From positions 62,001 to 126,000 of the forward strand of contig CAISCU010000054.1 in NCBI GenBank assembly GCA_903883965.1: a stretch of 64,000 nucleotides of DNA, in the 5' to 3' direction. The notes under the pieces are model-generated. The model did not search any database. It was not told the DNA's origin and saw nothing but the letters and a program-made list of their open reading frames with translations. The position numbers were made by a program, and so were the translations under genes. Shown here piece after piece: positions 26,741-37,549 of the stretch. Every line of letters starts with the position of its first letter. Position 1 is the stretch's first letter. This DNA comes from an uncultured Bacteroidota bacterium. GTDB taxonomy: Bacteria; Bacteroidota; Bacteroidia; UKL13-3.

Positions 26741-27863
26741 AATATATATTAGTTGCTGCTATTTAATGTTTTCAATGACTTGTTTGGCTCAAATACCCCA
26801 ACTAGGTTCTGATAGTACCTTAGAAATTGCCACATGGAATGTTTGCTGGCTAGGTGATTCAACTCAAGGAAATGGGCCCAGTGACGAAACTTTGCAGTAC
26901 AACAATGTGAAGCAATTTTGTTTACAAAGCAATTTAGACCTATTTGCAATTCAGGAATTGAGCAATCCAGCTACCTATTACCAATTAAACAAAGATTTGC
27001 CAGCATATGCTTCAATGTTGTCTGATATAGATCAGGTTCAAAAAACGGCTTTGTATTGGAAAAAATCTCATTTTAAACTCATTCAAGCTTATTCTTATAC
27101 TATTTTAAATGATCAAGCATTTAATTTTGGAAGGGCACCTTTGCAAGTTTGTTTAGAATTGAACAATGCTCAAAAAGACACCATTTTTTTCATAGTGTTA
27201 CATATGAAAGCTTATGGAGACCAGGCTTCTTATAACAGGCGAGTCAATGCATCTGTAGGTTTAAAAGCCTATTTGGAGACCTCATTAAAGAACAAAAAAT
27301 ATGTTGTTTTGGGAGACTGGAATGATGATTTAAATGTATCTACCTACCAGAAAATGGTTACACCTTATCAAAATTTACTGACAGCAGGCTATCATTTTCC
27401 ATCAAAAGAACTCACCGATAAAGGAAAAAGAAGTTATGCCTTTTCAAAAGTGGTATTCGACCATATTTTGCATAGTCAATACATTCAAGACAGTTTGTAT
27501 TTACCCAATAGTACTGAGGTTTTTGATTTAGCACCTAATTACATCATGAATTTTTCTAAATCAACATCAGACCATTATCCGGTTTATGCTAAATACAGGT
27601 ATCAATTAACATCAAACACAAGCACAGGATTTGATTTGAACAACTCAACGAATACATTTAAAATTTATCCAAATCCCACTGTAGATATAATTAGAATTGC
27701 TGATGAAGGAGCACCAGTTCATTATCAAATTTTCAATTCATTGGGCGTACTTTTAATGAAGGGACATGGAACTTTTGTTGAGACCGATAAAATACCAGTT
27801 GGCATCTATTTCATTGAAAGGGAAGGCTATGGTATTGGTAAATTTATCAAGCAATCATATTAA
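26733..27863 (+). CDS. Secreted endonuclease/exonuclease/phosphatase-family protein with T9SS sorting domain
   Basis: A 376-residue exported hydrolase. Signal peptide to ~20 (SMTCLAQ). EEP-fold motifs: IATWNVCWLG (~32-41), FAIQEL (~71-76, metal Glu), FIVLHMKAYG (~150-159, catalytic His), VLGDWNDDLN (~192-201) and TSDHYPVY (~280-287, catalytic Asp-His). The last ~75 residues are a T9SS type A sorting domain (FKIYPNPTVDIIRI ... GIYFIEREG). Probably an extracellular DNase or phosphatase; a phosphate- or nucleotide-scavenging role is inference. Overlaps the previous gene by 8 bp. Confidence 0.88.
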   Translation: MLKIYISCCYLMFSMTCLAQIPQLGSDSTLEIATWNVCWLGDSTQGNGPSDETLQYNNVKQFCLQSNLDLFAIQELSNPATYYQLNKDLPAYASMLSDIDQVQKTALYWKKSHFKLIQAYSYTILNDQAFNFGRAPLQVCLELNNAQKDTIFFIVLHMKAYGDQASYNRRVNASVGLKAYLETSLKNKKYVVLGDWNDDLNVSTYQKMVTPYQNLLTAGYHFPSKELTDKGKRSYAFSKVVFDHILHSQYIQDSLYLPNSTEVFDLAPNYIMNFSKSTSDHYPVYAKYRYQLTSNTSTGFDLNNSTNTFKIYPNPTVDIIRIADEGAPVHYQIFNSLGVLLMKGHGTFVETDKIPVGIYFIEREGYGIGKFIKQSY

Positions 27864-27877
27864 TGTTGGTATCTTCA

Positions 27878-27909
27878 TTTGGCAGCTTTTCAGATTTTGG
27901 CTAATTTTG
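27878..27909 (+). promoter_or_regulatory. Promoter of carA-eno-ftsB-like operon
   Basis: TTTG (27878-27881), 20 nt, TAATTTTG (27902-27909), exact matches. The TTG start of carA lies 16 nt after the -7 box, giving a leader of roughly 10 nt. Confidence 0.7.
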
Positions 27910-27925
27910 CCAAAACCTAAATCAA

Positions 27926-30321
<2,396 letters not shown>

Positions 30322-30336
30322 TTATTAACTTGAAGC

Positions 30337-30630
30337 ATGAAAGCACTGATCAAAAACAAATATTTTTTGGCGACGGTTGCTTTCATGCTTTTATTGGTAT
30401 TAAATGACCGCAACAGTATTCTGGATCAATACAGGTACCAAGTAGAACTCAATGAAGCGAAAGCCAAACACGATTTTTATTTGAAAGAAATAGAACGCCT
30501 CAAAAAAGAAAAATTTGAATTGTTGGGCGACCCATCTAAAGTTGAGAAATTTGCAAGAGAAAAATACTTTATGAAAAGAGATGATGAAACAGTTTTCATC
30601 ATGGAAAAGGATACATCAAATAAAAAATAA
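30337..30630 (+). CDS. Septum formation initiator family protein (FtsB/DivIC-like)
   Basis: A 97-residue bitopic protein: short cytoplasmic start, one transmembrane helix (~8-24, YFLATVAFMLLLVLN), a periplasmic coiled coil (~32-66, ELNEAKAKHDFYLKEIERLK) and the conserved end GDPSKVEKFAREKYFMKRDDETVFI. This is the FtsB/DivIC divisome family that bridges FtsQ and FtsL. Position directly after eno mirrors eno-ftsB in proteobacteria. Its stop abuts, with no gap, the stop of the convergent CarboxypepD-like gene. Confidence 0.92.
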   Translation: MKALIKNKYFLATVAFMLLLVLNDRNSILDQYRYQVELNEAKAKHDFYLKEIERLKKEKFELLGDPSKVEKFAREKYFMKRDDETVFIMEKDTSNKK

Positions 30631-31281
30631 TTACCTTTTCTTCTTGTAGAGTCCTTTACCCAATGAATTTACAAATTGGGTCCAAGCAAATACATCTAAA
30701 ACAGGCATTGGTTGTTGCTGACCTGCATAATACGCTCTGTTGGCTACTTGATTGAATGTCCAACTCGAGTTAGCCAACCCGTCATTTTGCAAGCCGTTAC
30801 CAAAAGCCAACAATGGTTTAACCCTTAAATTATTTTGGGCAATGGTTAATTGATCCATAGGCACATTGATTCTGCTAAACATATACTCAAACTCTTCAGG
30901 GCTAGGATTGGCCTTAAAAACCATCTCTGGCAAGAAGAAAGTATCTTCAACCAATGTTATTACTGTATTTATTTTAGCTGATTTAATGCCTTTTGGTACA
31001 ATAAAATGTTTGGGCTCAAATCCAATACAGCTGAAAACAATGATGTCGTTTTCTTTTGCTACCAATGAAAAATAGCCTTGCATATCTGCATAACTGCCGC
31101 GGATTGTACCTTTAATTTTAATACTGGTATAGGGCAAAATGCTGCTGCTATCTGCAGTAACAACAAAACCTGAAAATTGAATCAGATTGTTGTTAGAAAC
31201 GCTGTCTTTTCCATTTTGAGCATAGATACCCATAGGCAAAATAAGCATGAACAAACCAACTATATTTACTTTTAACGACAT
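30631..31281 (-). CDS. Exported CarboxypepD_reg-like domain protein
   Basis: A 216-residue exported protein: signal peptide to ~22 (LPMGIYA|Q), then a carboxypeptidase regulatory-like beta-sandwich at ~35-115 (FSGFVVTADSSSILPYTSIKIKG, GYFSLVAKENDIIVFSCIGFE), and a C-terminal region (~120-216) with no recognised fold. Such domains precede TonB receptors but no receptor barrel is attached here. It lies 26 bp after chrA on the same strand and may be the last gene of the ABC-permease operon. The function is not clear. Confidence 0.8.
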   Translation of the reverse strand: MSLKVNIVGLFMLILPMGIYAQNGKDSVSNNNLIQFSGFVVTADSSSILPYTSIKIKGTIRGSYADMQGYFSLVAKENDIIVFSCIGFEPKHFIVPKGIKSAKINTVITLVEDTFFLPEMVFKANPSPEEFEYMFSRINVPMDQLTIAQNNLRVKPLLAFGNGLQNDGLANSSWTFNQVANRAYYAGQQQPMPVLDVFAWTQFVNSLGKGLYKKKR

Positions 31282-31307
31282 TGAAAGGGTGCTGAATTGG
31301 GTATCAA

Positions 31308-32522
31308 TTATACTAAAAATCCTGCTAAGAGCGTAACAATTACTATAATTGGGCTTGGAATTTTTGTAGTAAGCAACACAAACAAGGTGAATAAAAGTAC
31401 AATCATATTGGATTGATTGATTGCTAAAGGTATAAACAACAAATAAGCAGAGGTAATCACCAGCCCAGCTGAAACAGCATTGATACCTTCAATTGCATTG
31501 CCAATTGGTGCATAAACTTTTAACTGATCCCAAATTGGATATACAAAAAATATCAATAAAATTCCTGGTAAAAATATACCTATTGAAGCAATGATTGAAC
31601 CTACTATTTGAACATTTAAACCTTCTGAAGCCATAGCCAATGCCCCCACATAGCTTGCAAAACTGAATACTGGTCCTGGAATGGCTTGTAAAACACCCAA
31701 ACCTGCTAGAAAGTCATTGGCATTCAAGTAGCCTTTAAACACAACAAATTGGTTGTACATCATTGGAATGAGAACATTTCCACCACCAAAAACCAAACTG
31801 CCGTACCTGTACATGTTTTCAAATAACCTGAACAATTTATCTTGAGTTGCCAAACCAAGTAAAGCCGCTGTTGTAAAAATTGCAAAAAACAAAATCAGGT
31901 TACTCCAATTGATTTCTTTGATTGCTTGAACAGGATGAATTTGTTTTTTTTGATGTACGAGACTACTAATTAATCCTCCAGCTATCAGTAAAATTGGAAA
32001 TAGGTAAGGGGTACTTGCTAAAATACCAATAATTGCAGTTGCAATTAAAATAATCCAATGGTAAAATTTATGAATAAATAACTGAACAAATTGGAAGGCT
32101 CCATAAATAATGAAGCCAGACGCCATTGGCTGTAAATATTTTAAAAAATGAAGCTCTTGAACAGTAATACCTAAGTGTGTAACCAACAGAGCAAAACTTC
32201 CCATTAATAAACAGGCAGGGCTAATCCAAATGGCAAGAGTTAAAAAAGCCAACCGAGGGCCTCCTTTTTTAAAACCAATTGCTGTAATCATTTGAGTGGA
32301 TGTTGGTCCGGGGAGTATACTACACAATGAATTTAACTCAACCAATTCATCTAGATTCAAGTAGTTTCTGCGTTCAACTAGGTTTCTTTTAAATTGGGTA
32401 AAATGAACTTGAGGACCACCAAAAGCAGTACAAGCAAGCTTAAATACTTCGAACAAAAAAAGTAATTTTCTGAATTTGGCAGTATGGTTTATTTGTTCAT
32501 TTTCCATTAGCAGTTTCAGCAT
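31308..32522 (-). CDS. chrA: Chromate transporter (CHR family, two-domain)
   Basis: A 404-residue membrane protein with two homologous CHR halves. First half: KLACTAFGGPQVHF near 30-43 and SILPGPTSTQM near 68-78. Second half: YGSLVFGGGNVLIPMMY near 240-256 and LQAIPGPVFSFASYVG near 275-290. CHR proteins export chromate in studied cases, but many environmental homologues have unknown anionic substrates. Start either 32522 or the internal ATG at 32507; both overlap the O-antigen ligase-like gene. Its place in a polysaccharide-type operon is unusual. Confidence 0.85.
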   Translation of the reverse strand: MLKLLMENEQINHTAKFRKLLFLFEVFKLACTAFGGPQVHFTQFKRNLVERRNYLNLDELVELNSLCSILPGPTSTQMITAIGFKKGGPRLAFLTLAIWISPACLLMGSFALLVTHLGITVQELHFLKYLQPMASGFIIYGAFQFVQLFIHKFYHWIILIATAIIGILASTPYLFPILLIAGGLISSLVHQKKQIHPVQAIKEINWSNLILFFAIFTTAALLGLATQDKLFRLFENMYRYGSLVFGGGNVLIPMMYNQFVVFKGYLNANDFLAGLGVLQAIPGPVFSFASYVGALAMASEGLNVQIVGSIIASIGIFLPGILLIFFVYPIWDQLKVYAPIGNAIEGINAVSAGLVITSAYLLFIPLAINQSNMIVLLFTLFVLLTTKIPSPIIVIVTLLAGFLV

Positions 32523-33756
32523 TAAAGCGAACGTGTAAATTTACTCGAATACCTAGTAGTATAAAGAACAAGCTAAATGCGACACCCAATTGTGTTTGCA
32601 GAACAGGCTCTACCTGAAAAGCCAAAATAAGTAACAAGTAAATACCGTACAACTCAGGATTTAATTTGTTTCTGAAATACCAGATAGGGTAAAAAAATGC
32701 GATGGTAAATAACAACAAACCTGTAATTCCAGTTGCTGCCAATAAAAATAAAAACTGATTGTGTGGAATAATTGGTTTGCTGACATCTGGAAAAGACTGT
32801 TGAAATATTTGGGTATTTAAATCTTTGATATCGCCCAAACCACAACCGAACAACCAACTTGTTTGTTGGCAAATTTCAATGGCATTCTGATACGATATGA
32901 GCCTGCTTGCTAAAGATTGGTTATTGGCTGATGCATTTTGAGAAATGACTGCCAAATCCTGCCCAGTATTGATGAGTTTATTTCTAAATGTTGGAGAGTT
33001 GAACAAAACAAAACACCCTAATATAAAAAGAGTTAAGAAGGCTATAATTGCTTTGAATTTACTGATTTGAATACCATATTTAATGGTTTCTACTACAATG
33101 AATACATACATTACAAGCATGCCAATTCTAACTGAAAACACATGTACAAATACAAATAAAAACAAAGCAATGAATAGCCAAACACCTTGTTCGAACTTTG
33201 GGAATTTGAAATTGAATTTAACTGTATATAATTGCCAAGCCATAAACGCTGCAAAAGCACACATTAAGCTAAATGTAGGGTGATGGGTAACCAATGTTGG
33301 CATTACCTGGCTGTGTAAGTACAATTCGTTAACTGTACTTTGATGCATTAAATAATAGAGCAAAGCTTTAGCTGCAATCAAAAACACCCCAACAATAAAC
33401 CCTGCGTAACAAACCCTGATTTGTTTATAAGACAACTGTGGTGCAATCAACCAACAAAGTGGTAAGATGAAGAAGGGAATGTTAATTTGTAAACGCTCCA
33501 GATAATAATTCAAATTGGCAGAATAAAAATAAGAGGGCAACAGCATGGCAAAACAAAGTGCCAAACTGATATAAATTTTCATTCCATGTTTATCTATTTC
33601 TTTGTGAATGATAAAATTGAGTATAGCAATTAAACTCATTCCAATCATGCCAATACTGGCCAATGCCCTGGCAATATCAATCAGTAGCATACCAGAAATG
33701 GTTAACAAACAGAAAAAGAGGAAAAGTCCTCTAACGATTTGAGGACGCATTTTCAT
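32497..33756 (-). CDS. O-antigen ligase/Wzy-type polymerase family protein
   Basis: A 419-residue polytopic protein with about ten membrane helices and a large periplasmic loop (~265-330) containing SLASRLISYQNAIEICQQTSWLFGCGLGD and IIPHNQFLFLLAATG. The Arg in the loop and the HNQFL motif are hallmarks of the WaaL/Wzy_C family, which moves lipid-linked glycans onto an acceptor or polymerises them. Which of the two cannot be read from sequence. Overlaps the glycosyltransferase gene upstream by 26 bp (6 bp less from its third codon ATG) and chrA downstream. Confidence 0.82.
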   Translation of the reverse strand: MKMRPQIVRGLFLFFCLLTISGMLLIDIARALASIGMIGMSLIAILNFIIHKEIDKHGMKIYISLALCFAMLLPSYFYSANLNYYLERLQINIPFFILPLCWLIAPQLSYKQIRVCYAGFIVGVFLIAAKALLYYLMHQSTVNELYLHSQVMPTLVTHHPTFSLMCAFAAFMAWQLYTVKFNFKFPKFEQGVWLFIALFLFVFVHVFSVRIGMLVMYVFIVVETIKYGIQISKFKAIIAFLTLFILGCFVLFNSPTFRNKLINTGQDLAVISQNASANNQSLASRLISYQNAIEICQQTSWLFGCGLGDIKDLNTQIFQQSFPDVSKPIIPHNQFLFLLAATGITGLLLFTIAFFYPIWYFRNKLNPELYGIYLLLILAFQVEPVLQTQLGVAFSLFFILLGIRVNLHVRFNAETANGK

Positions 33757-34624
33757 GAATCAATTTGTAATTTTTGTATTCTCCCACTCGGTAACCCGTT
33801 AAACGCTCAATCAAATAAAGGATTTTTTTTCTAATTCCAATTTTTCTATTCTTCAATTGTGGGGTAAACTGCCAATTCTTAGCATCAATTCTACTTTGCA
33901 TTACTTCTGGATGCATTCCAGTAAAAAGGCTCAATGAGTCGATGGCATTGTAATCAAACGATTCTTGTATTTGCTTTTGTTCTTGGATCCAATTGTCTGA
34001 ATGCCACAATTGGTGAAAATGTTTGATTTTCTTAGACATCATTTGTGGATGTCTGACCCAACCATAATGGTAAATAAATCCATCAATAGGTTTAACTAAT
34101 AATTTCTGGTTGTTTTTTCTAAAGCCTTGTGCGTCTTGATAGGAGTGAATGAGTGGGTTGTTTCTGATGATTCTAATTTCATGCCTATAAAAATCTCTTG
34201 AAGTAGCTATGTAATCGTAACTCCCAAAGAAATGAACATAATTGAACAATAAGCCTTCCACTTTTGTATCTGCAATATTGGCTTTCATAGCCGAAACAAT
34301 TGCCGCATATGAAGTTTCGGGAATGACTTCATCAGCCTGAAGATAGATGCACCAATCGGAATGAGACGCAACCAATGCTTTTGCTTTATCTGTTTCAACT
34401 GCCAACACCTGTCCACCTGCTCTCAAAGAATCATCCCAAATAGAATGGTGAATTTTAATCTTAGGTGAAGCAATATTTTGAATTAATTGAACAGTTTCAT
34501 CGTCAGAGTTACCTATTAATACTACTACTTCGTCGCAAAGTGGCAATAATGAATTAATAGATGCTACAACTGGATAGTCATATTTCTCGGCATTTCTTAC
34601 AATGGTAAATCCGCTTACAAACAT
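33731..34624 (-). CDS. Glycosyltransferase family 2-like protein
   Basis: A 297-residue GT-A type enzyme. Opening FVSGFTIVRNAEKYDYP is the nucleotide-binding strand; LLPLCDEVVVLIGNSDDETVQLI and QADEVIPE near 97-104 (metal/substrate acidic motif) follow. The C-terminal half (RHEIRIIRNNP, YHYGWVRHP) resembles sugar transferases acting on surface glycans. No membrane helices. One base separates it from the ABC permease upstream; it overlaps the O-antigen ligase-like gene downstream, so it is probably part of a surface-glycan unit. Confidence 0.85.
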   Translation of the reverse strand: MFVSGFTIVRNAEKYDYPVVASINSLLPLCDEVVVLIGNSDDETVQLIQNIASPKIKIHHSIWDDSLRAGGQVLAVETDKAKALVASHSDWCIYLQADEVIPETSYAAIVSAMKANIADTKVEGLLFNYVHFFGSYDYIATSRDFYRHEIRIIRNNPLIHSYQDAQGFRKNNQKLLVKPIDGFIYHYGWVRHPQMMSKKIKHFHQLWHSDNWIQEQKQIQESFDYNAIDSLSLFTGMHPEVMQSRIDAKNWQFTPQLKNRKIGIRKKILYLIERLTGYRVGEYKNYKLIHENASSNR

Positions 34625-34625
34625 A

Positions 34626-35891
34626 TTATTTAGACCTTATGGCTTCAACAGGATCTAATTTGGCAGCTGACAATGCAGGTATAAAACCCGAAACAATGCC
34701 AATGATAACAGATACCAATAAGCCCGTAATGATATTCTTTTGACTCAAATACAAATTCATATCCAAACCCGATTTCACACCTAAGGTAATGAGATAAACA
34801 AATAACAAGCCTATGAAACCACCCAATAAACAAAGCAAAACTGATTCCACTAAAAACTCTACCAAAATAAAGTAGTTTTTAGCTCCTAAAGCCTTTTGAA
34901 TGCCAATTTGCTGGGTTCTTTCTTTGACACTAACAAACATAATATTTGCAATTCCAAATCCTCCAACAAGCATGGCAAAACCACCAATTACCCATCCAGC
35001 AATGCTCACCACACCAAACAATTGCTTGAGAGGTCCAGACAACAATGTTGTTTTATTGATGGCAAAATCTGGTTCTTCCATTGGTTTTAATTTCCTAACA
35101 CTCCGCATAACACCTTTTAATTCATTTTCTAATAAATCAACAGTTACCCCTGCTTTTGCTTTTACATGAATTCGGCTATTTATTTGATAAGAATTGGCTC
35201 TAATATATGTATTGGCAGCTTTAATAGGTATGATGAAGACATTGTCCATGCTGTTATTGATCAAACTTTCGCCTTCTTTTTTAATAACTCCACAAATCTT
35301 AAATGGATTGCCGTTTATTTTAATGAGATGGTCTAGGGGATTGATTTGTGAAGGAAACAAATTCTGATAAATTTCCCATCCAATCACTGTTTTGGCTTCT
35401 CCATTATTAGCTTCATTATCTGTAAAATACCGTCCAAATTCAAAATCCATTTGTCTGATATTTACATATTCATAAGATGCTGCCATTCCTTTTACGCCCT
35501 CAGCAGCATATTTGCCATTCTTAATGGTATAATTGGGTAAATCAATTGTGAGTGCTGCTGTAGATTGTAAACTGGTATTGTTACTGACTTTTTTTAATTC
35601 CGATAAATTGGGATTGGGCCTGTTCATGTATTTCCACCATTTGTAATCGGGTCCAAATTCCCATGGCCATTTTTCTACAAAAGCAACATCTTTTCCTAAA
35701 GAATCAACACTGTCTTCTAAATTTTTTTCTAAGGAATCTACCACACACAAAACCATAATGATACAAAATATACCAATGGTAATACCCAAAGTAGACAGAA
35801 AAGTTCGCGTTTTATTATTCCTCAATGCATCCAGCGCAAATGAAGCGCTTTCAGCCAATTGTTGGTATAGTATTCTGAATTTTCTCATCAA
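34626..35891 (-). CDS. ABC transporter permease (MacB/FtsX type)
   Basis: A 421-residue permease with four membrane helices: one near 29-50 (TFLSTLGITIGIFCIIMVLCV) followed by a ~240-residue periplasmic MacB_PCD domain, then three near 290-315, 340-365 and 385-405, ending SGFIPALSAAKLDPVEAIRSK, a family hallmark. No ATP-binding subunit lies next to it, so its partner is encoded elsewhere. Start 35891 or the next codon 35888 (both ATG). It is the first gene of the minus-strand run leading to the glycosyltransferase. Confidence 0.9.
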   Translation of the reverse strand: MMRKFRILYQQLAESASFALDALRNNKTRTFLSTLGITIGIFCIIMVLCVVDSLEKNLEDSVDSLGKDVAFVEKWPWEFGPDYKWWKYMNRPNPNLSELKKVSNNTSLQSTAALTIDLPNYTIKNGKYAAEGVKGMAASYEYVNIRQMDFEFGRYFTDNEANNGEAKTVIGWEIYQNLFPSQINPLDHLIKINGNPFKICGVIKKEGESLINNSMDNVFIIPIKAANTYIRANSYQINSRIHVKAKAGVTVDLLENELKGVMRSVRKLKPMEEPDFAINKTTLLSGPLKQLFGVVSIAGWVIGGFAMLVGGFGIANIMFVSVKERTQQIGIQKALGAKNYFILVEFLVESVLLCLLGGFIGLLFVYLITLGVKSGLDMNLYLSQKNIITGLLVSVIIGIVSGFIPALSAAKLDPVEAIRSK

Positions 35892-35941
35892 CAGTACAAT
35901 AATACAATGGTTCTAAGAATTCTTTTCATTTAAATCTGAGA

Positions 35942-36625
35942 TTATTGATCATTTAACTGCCAATTGATAGGTGAAATTCCATTTAATTCTAACCAATGAT
36001 TGGTTTTAGAAAATGGTTTTGAACCAAAAAATCCTTGGTATGCAGACAAAGGAGAAGGGTGTACAGCAGTCAGAACCAAATGTTTTTGCTGATCAATTAA
36101 TACCTGTTTGCTTTTGGCATAATTGCCCCAAAGTATAAATACACAATGAGTCTGATGGTCCGAAATTTTTTGAATGACAGCATCTGTAAAAAATTCCCAA
36201 CCTCTTTTTTGATGACTACCCGCTAAATGCGCTTCTACAGTTAGGGTTGCATTTAATAAAAAAACACCTTGATCGGCCCAATTGCTTAAATCTCCATGAT
36301 TTGGAGTTTGAACTAGACTCAGGTCTTGTTGGAGTTCTTTGAATATATTTTTTAAAGATGGTGGAATGGCAATTCCTTTATTGACCGAAAAACACAATCC
36401 ATTGGCTTGTCCAGGTCCATGGTAAGGGTCTTGGCCTAAAATCACAACTTTTACTTGAGCTAAAGGCGTATGTTCGAACGCATTAAAAATTTGTTTACCT
36501 GGTGGATATATTTTTTTACCAAGCTGTTGTTCTTGTTTGATAAATTGAATCAAATTGTTAAAATAAGGTAGAGAAAACTCCTCATTCAATGCTGCTTTCC
36601 AACTGCTTTCAATTTTAATATCCAT
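35942..36625 (-). CDS. ung: Uracil-DNA glycosylase
   Basis: A 227-residue family 1 UDG that removes uracil from DNA. Water-activating loop [18 protein letters not shown] with Asp66; [29 protein letters not shown]; and leucine-loop [13 protein letters not shown] with catalytic His. Length and motif order are standard. Start ATG at 36625. Divergent from dapD with 41 bp between the ATGs, so any promoters must overlap. Confidence 0.97.
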   Translation of the reverse strand: MDIKIESSWKAALNEEFSLPYFNNLIQFIKQEQQLGKKIYPPGKQIFNAFEHTPLAQVKVVILGQDPYHGPGQANGLCFSVNKGIAIPPSLKNIFKELQQDLSLVQTPNHGDLSNWADQGVFLLNATLTVEAHLAGSHQKRGWEFFTDAVIQKISDHQTHCVFILWGNYAKSKQVLIDQQKHLVLTAVHPSPLSAYQGFFGSKPFSKTNHWLELNGISPINWQLNDQ

Positions 36626-36630
36626 GATTG

Positions 36631-36662
36631 TTTGTAAATATGCCTATTTGATTTGAATTTTG
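36631..36662 (+). promoter_or_regulatory. dapD promoter, start codon 5 nt after the -7 box
   Basis: TTTG (36631-36634), 20 nt, GAATTTTG (36655-36662; one mismatch to TAnnTTTG). The dapD ATG begins at 36667, after four bases, at or next to the expected transcription start, which points to a leaderless mRNA. The -33 box is 6 bp from the divergent ung start. Confidence 0.55.
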
Positions 36663-36666
36663 CTAA

Positions 36667-37479
36667 ATGACATTACAAGAAATAATAGAAAACGCTTGGA
36701 ACGATAGGAGCCAATTGAATATCCCACAAACCATTGCCGCAATTAATGAAGTCATTGAAAATCTAGACAAGGGAAGAATGAGAGTAGCTGAGCCCAATGG
36801 AACCGATTGGAATGTAAATGATTGGATAAAAAAAGCGGTCATCATGTATTTTCCAACTAGAAAGATGGAAACATTACACGCGGGACCAATGGAATTTCAC
36901 GATAAAATGGCGCTAAAAACAAATTATGCCGAATTGGGTATTAGAGTGGTTCCTCATGCAGTTGCCAGGTACGGTGCATACATAGCAAAAGGGGTTATAT
37001 TAATGCCATCTTATGTAAATATAGGTGCATTTGTTGATGAAGGAACTATGGTTGATACTTGGGCAACTGTTGGAAGTTGTGCTCAAATAGGTAAGAATGT
37101 TCATTTGTCTGGAGGGGTAGGTATAGGTGGTGTTTTAGAGCCTGTACAAGCAGCTCCAGTTATTATTGAAGACAATTGTTTTATTGGCTCTAGATGTATT
37201 GTTGTTGAAGGAGTAAGAGTGGGAGCGGGTGCTGTATTGGGAGCCGGAGTTACGCTTACTATGTCTACTAAAATTATTGACGTAACAGGAGCTGAACCAA
37301 TTCAATACCAAGGATTTGTTCCTGCAAATAGTGTGGTTATTCCTGGTATGCAAGAAAAAACATTTCAAGCAGGCAAGTTCCAAGTACCATGTGCTCTGAT
37401 CATTGGCCAAAGAAAACCAAGTACCGACCTAAAAACTTCGCTCAACGCAACACTCAGAGAATATGAGGTAGCCGTTTAA
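36667..37479 (+). CDS. dapD: 2,3,4,5-tetrahydropyridine-2,6-dicarboxylate N-succinyltransferase
   Basis: A 270-residue left-handed beta-helix acyltransferase that succinylates tetrahydrodipicolinate for lysine and meso-diaminopimelate (peptidoglycan) synthesis. N-terminal helical domain (~1-100), then hexapeptide-repeat coils (~100-235: GAFVDEGTMVDTWATVGSCAQIG, HLSGGVGIGGVLEP, IVVEGVRVGAGAVLGAGV) and a C-terminal extension. VRVxxxxxxRYGAYI is as in known DapD. Indicates the succinylase branch of the pathway. Start ATG at 36667. Confidence 0.96.
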   Translation: MTLQEIIENAWNDRSQLNIPQTIAAINEVIENLDKGRMRVAEPNGTDWNVNDWIKKAVIMYFPTRKMETLHAGPMEFHDKMALKTNYAELGIRVVPHAVARYGAYIAKGVILMPSYVNIGAFVDEGTMVDTWATVGSCAQIGKNVHLSGGVGIGGVLEPVQAAPVIIEDNCFIGSRCIVVEGVRVGAGAVLGAGVTLTMSTKIIDVTGAEPIQYQGFVPANSVVIPGMQEKTFQAGKFQVPCALIIGQRKPSTDLKTSLNATLREYEVAV

Positions 37480-37549
37480 GGAATTCCTTTAAGATTCAAC
37501 TAATACTGCATTCCTACTTGCAATAAACAATTGATTTTCAGTCATAAAA

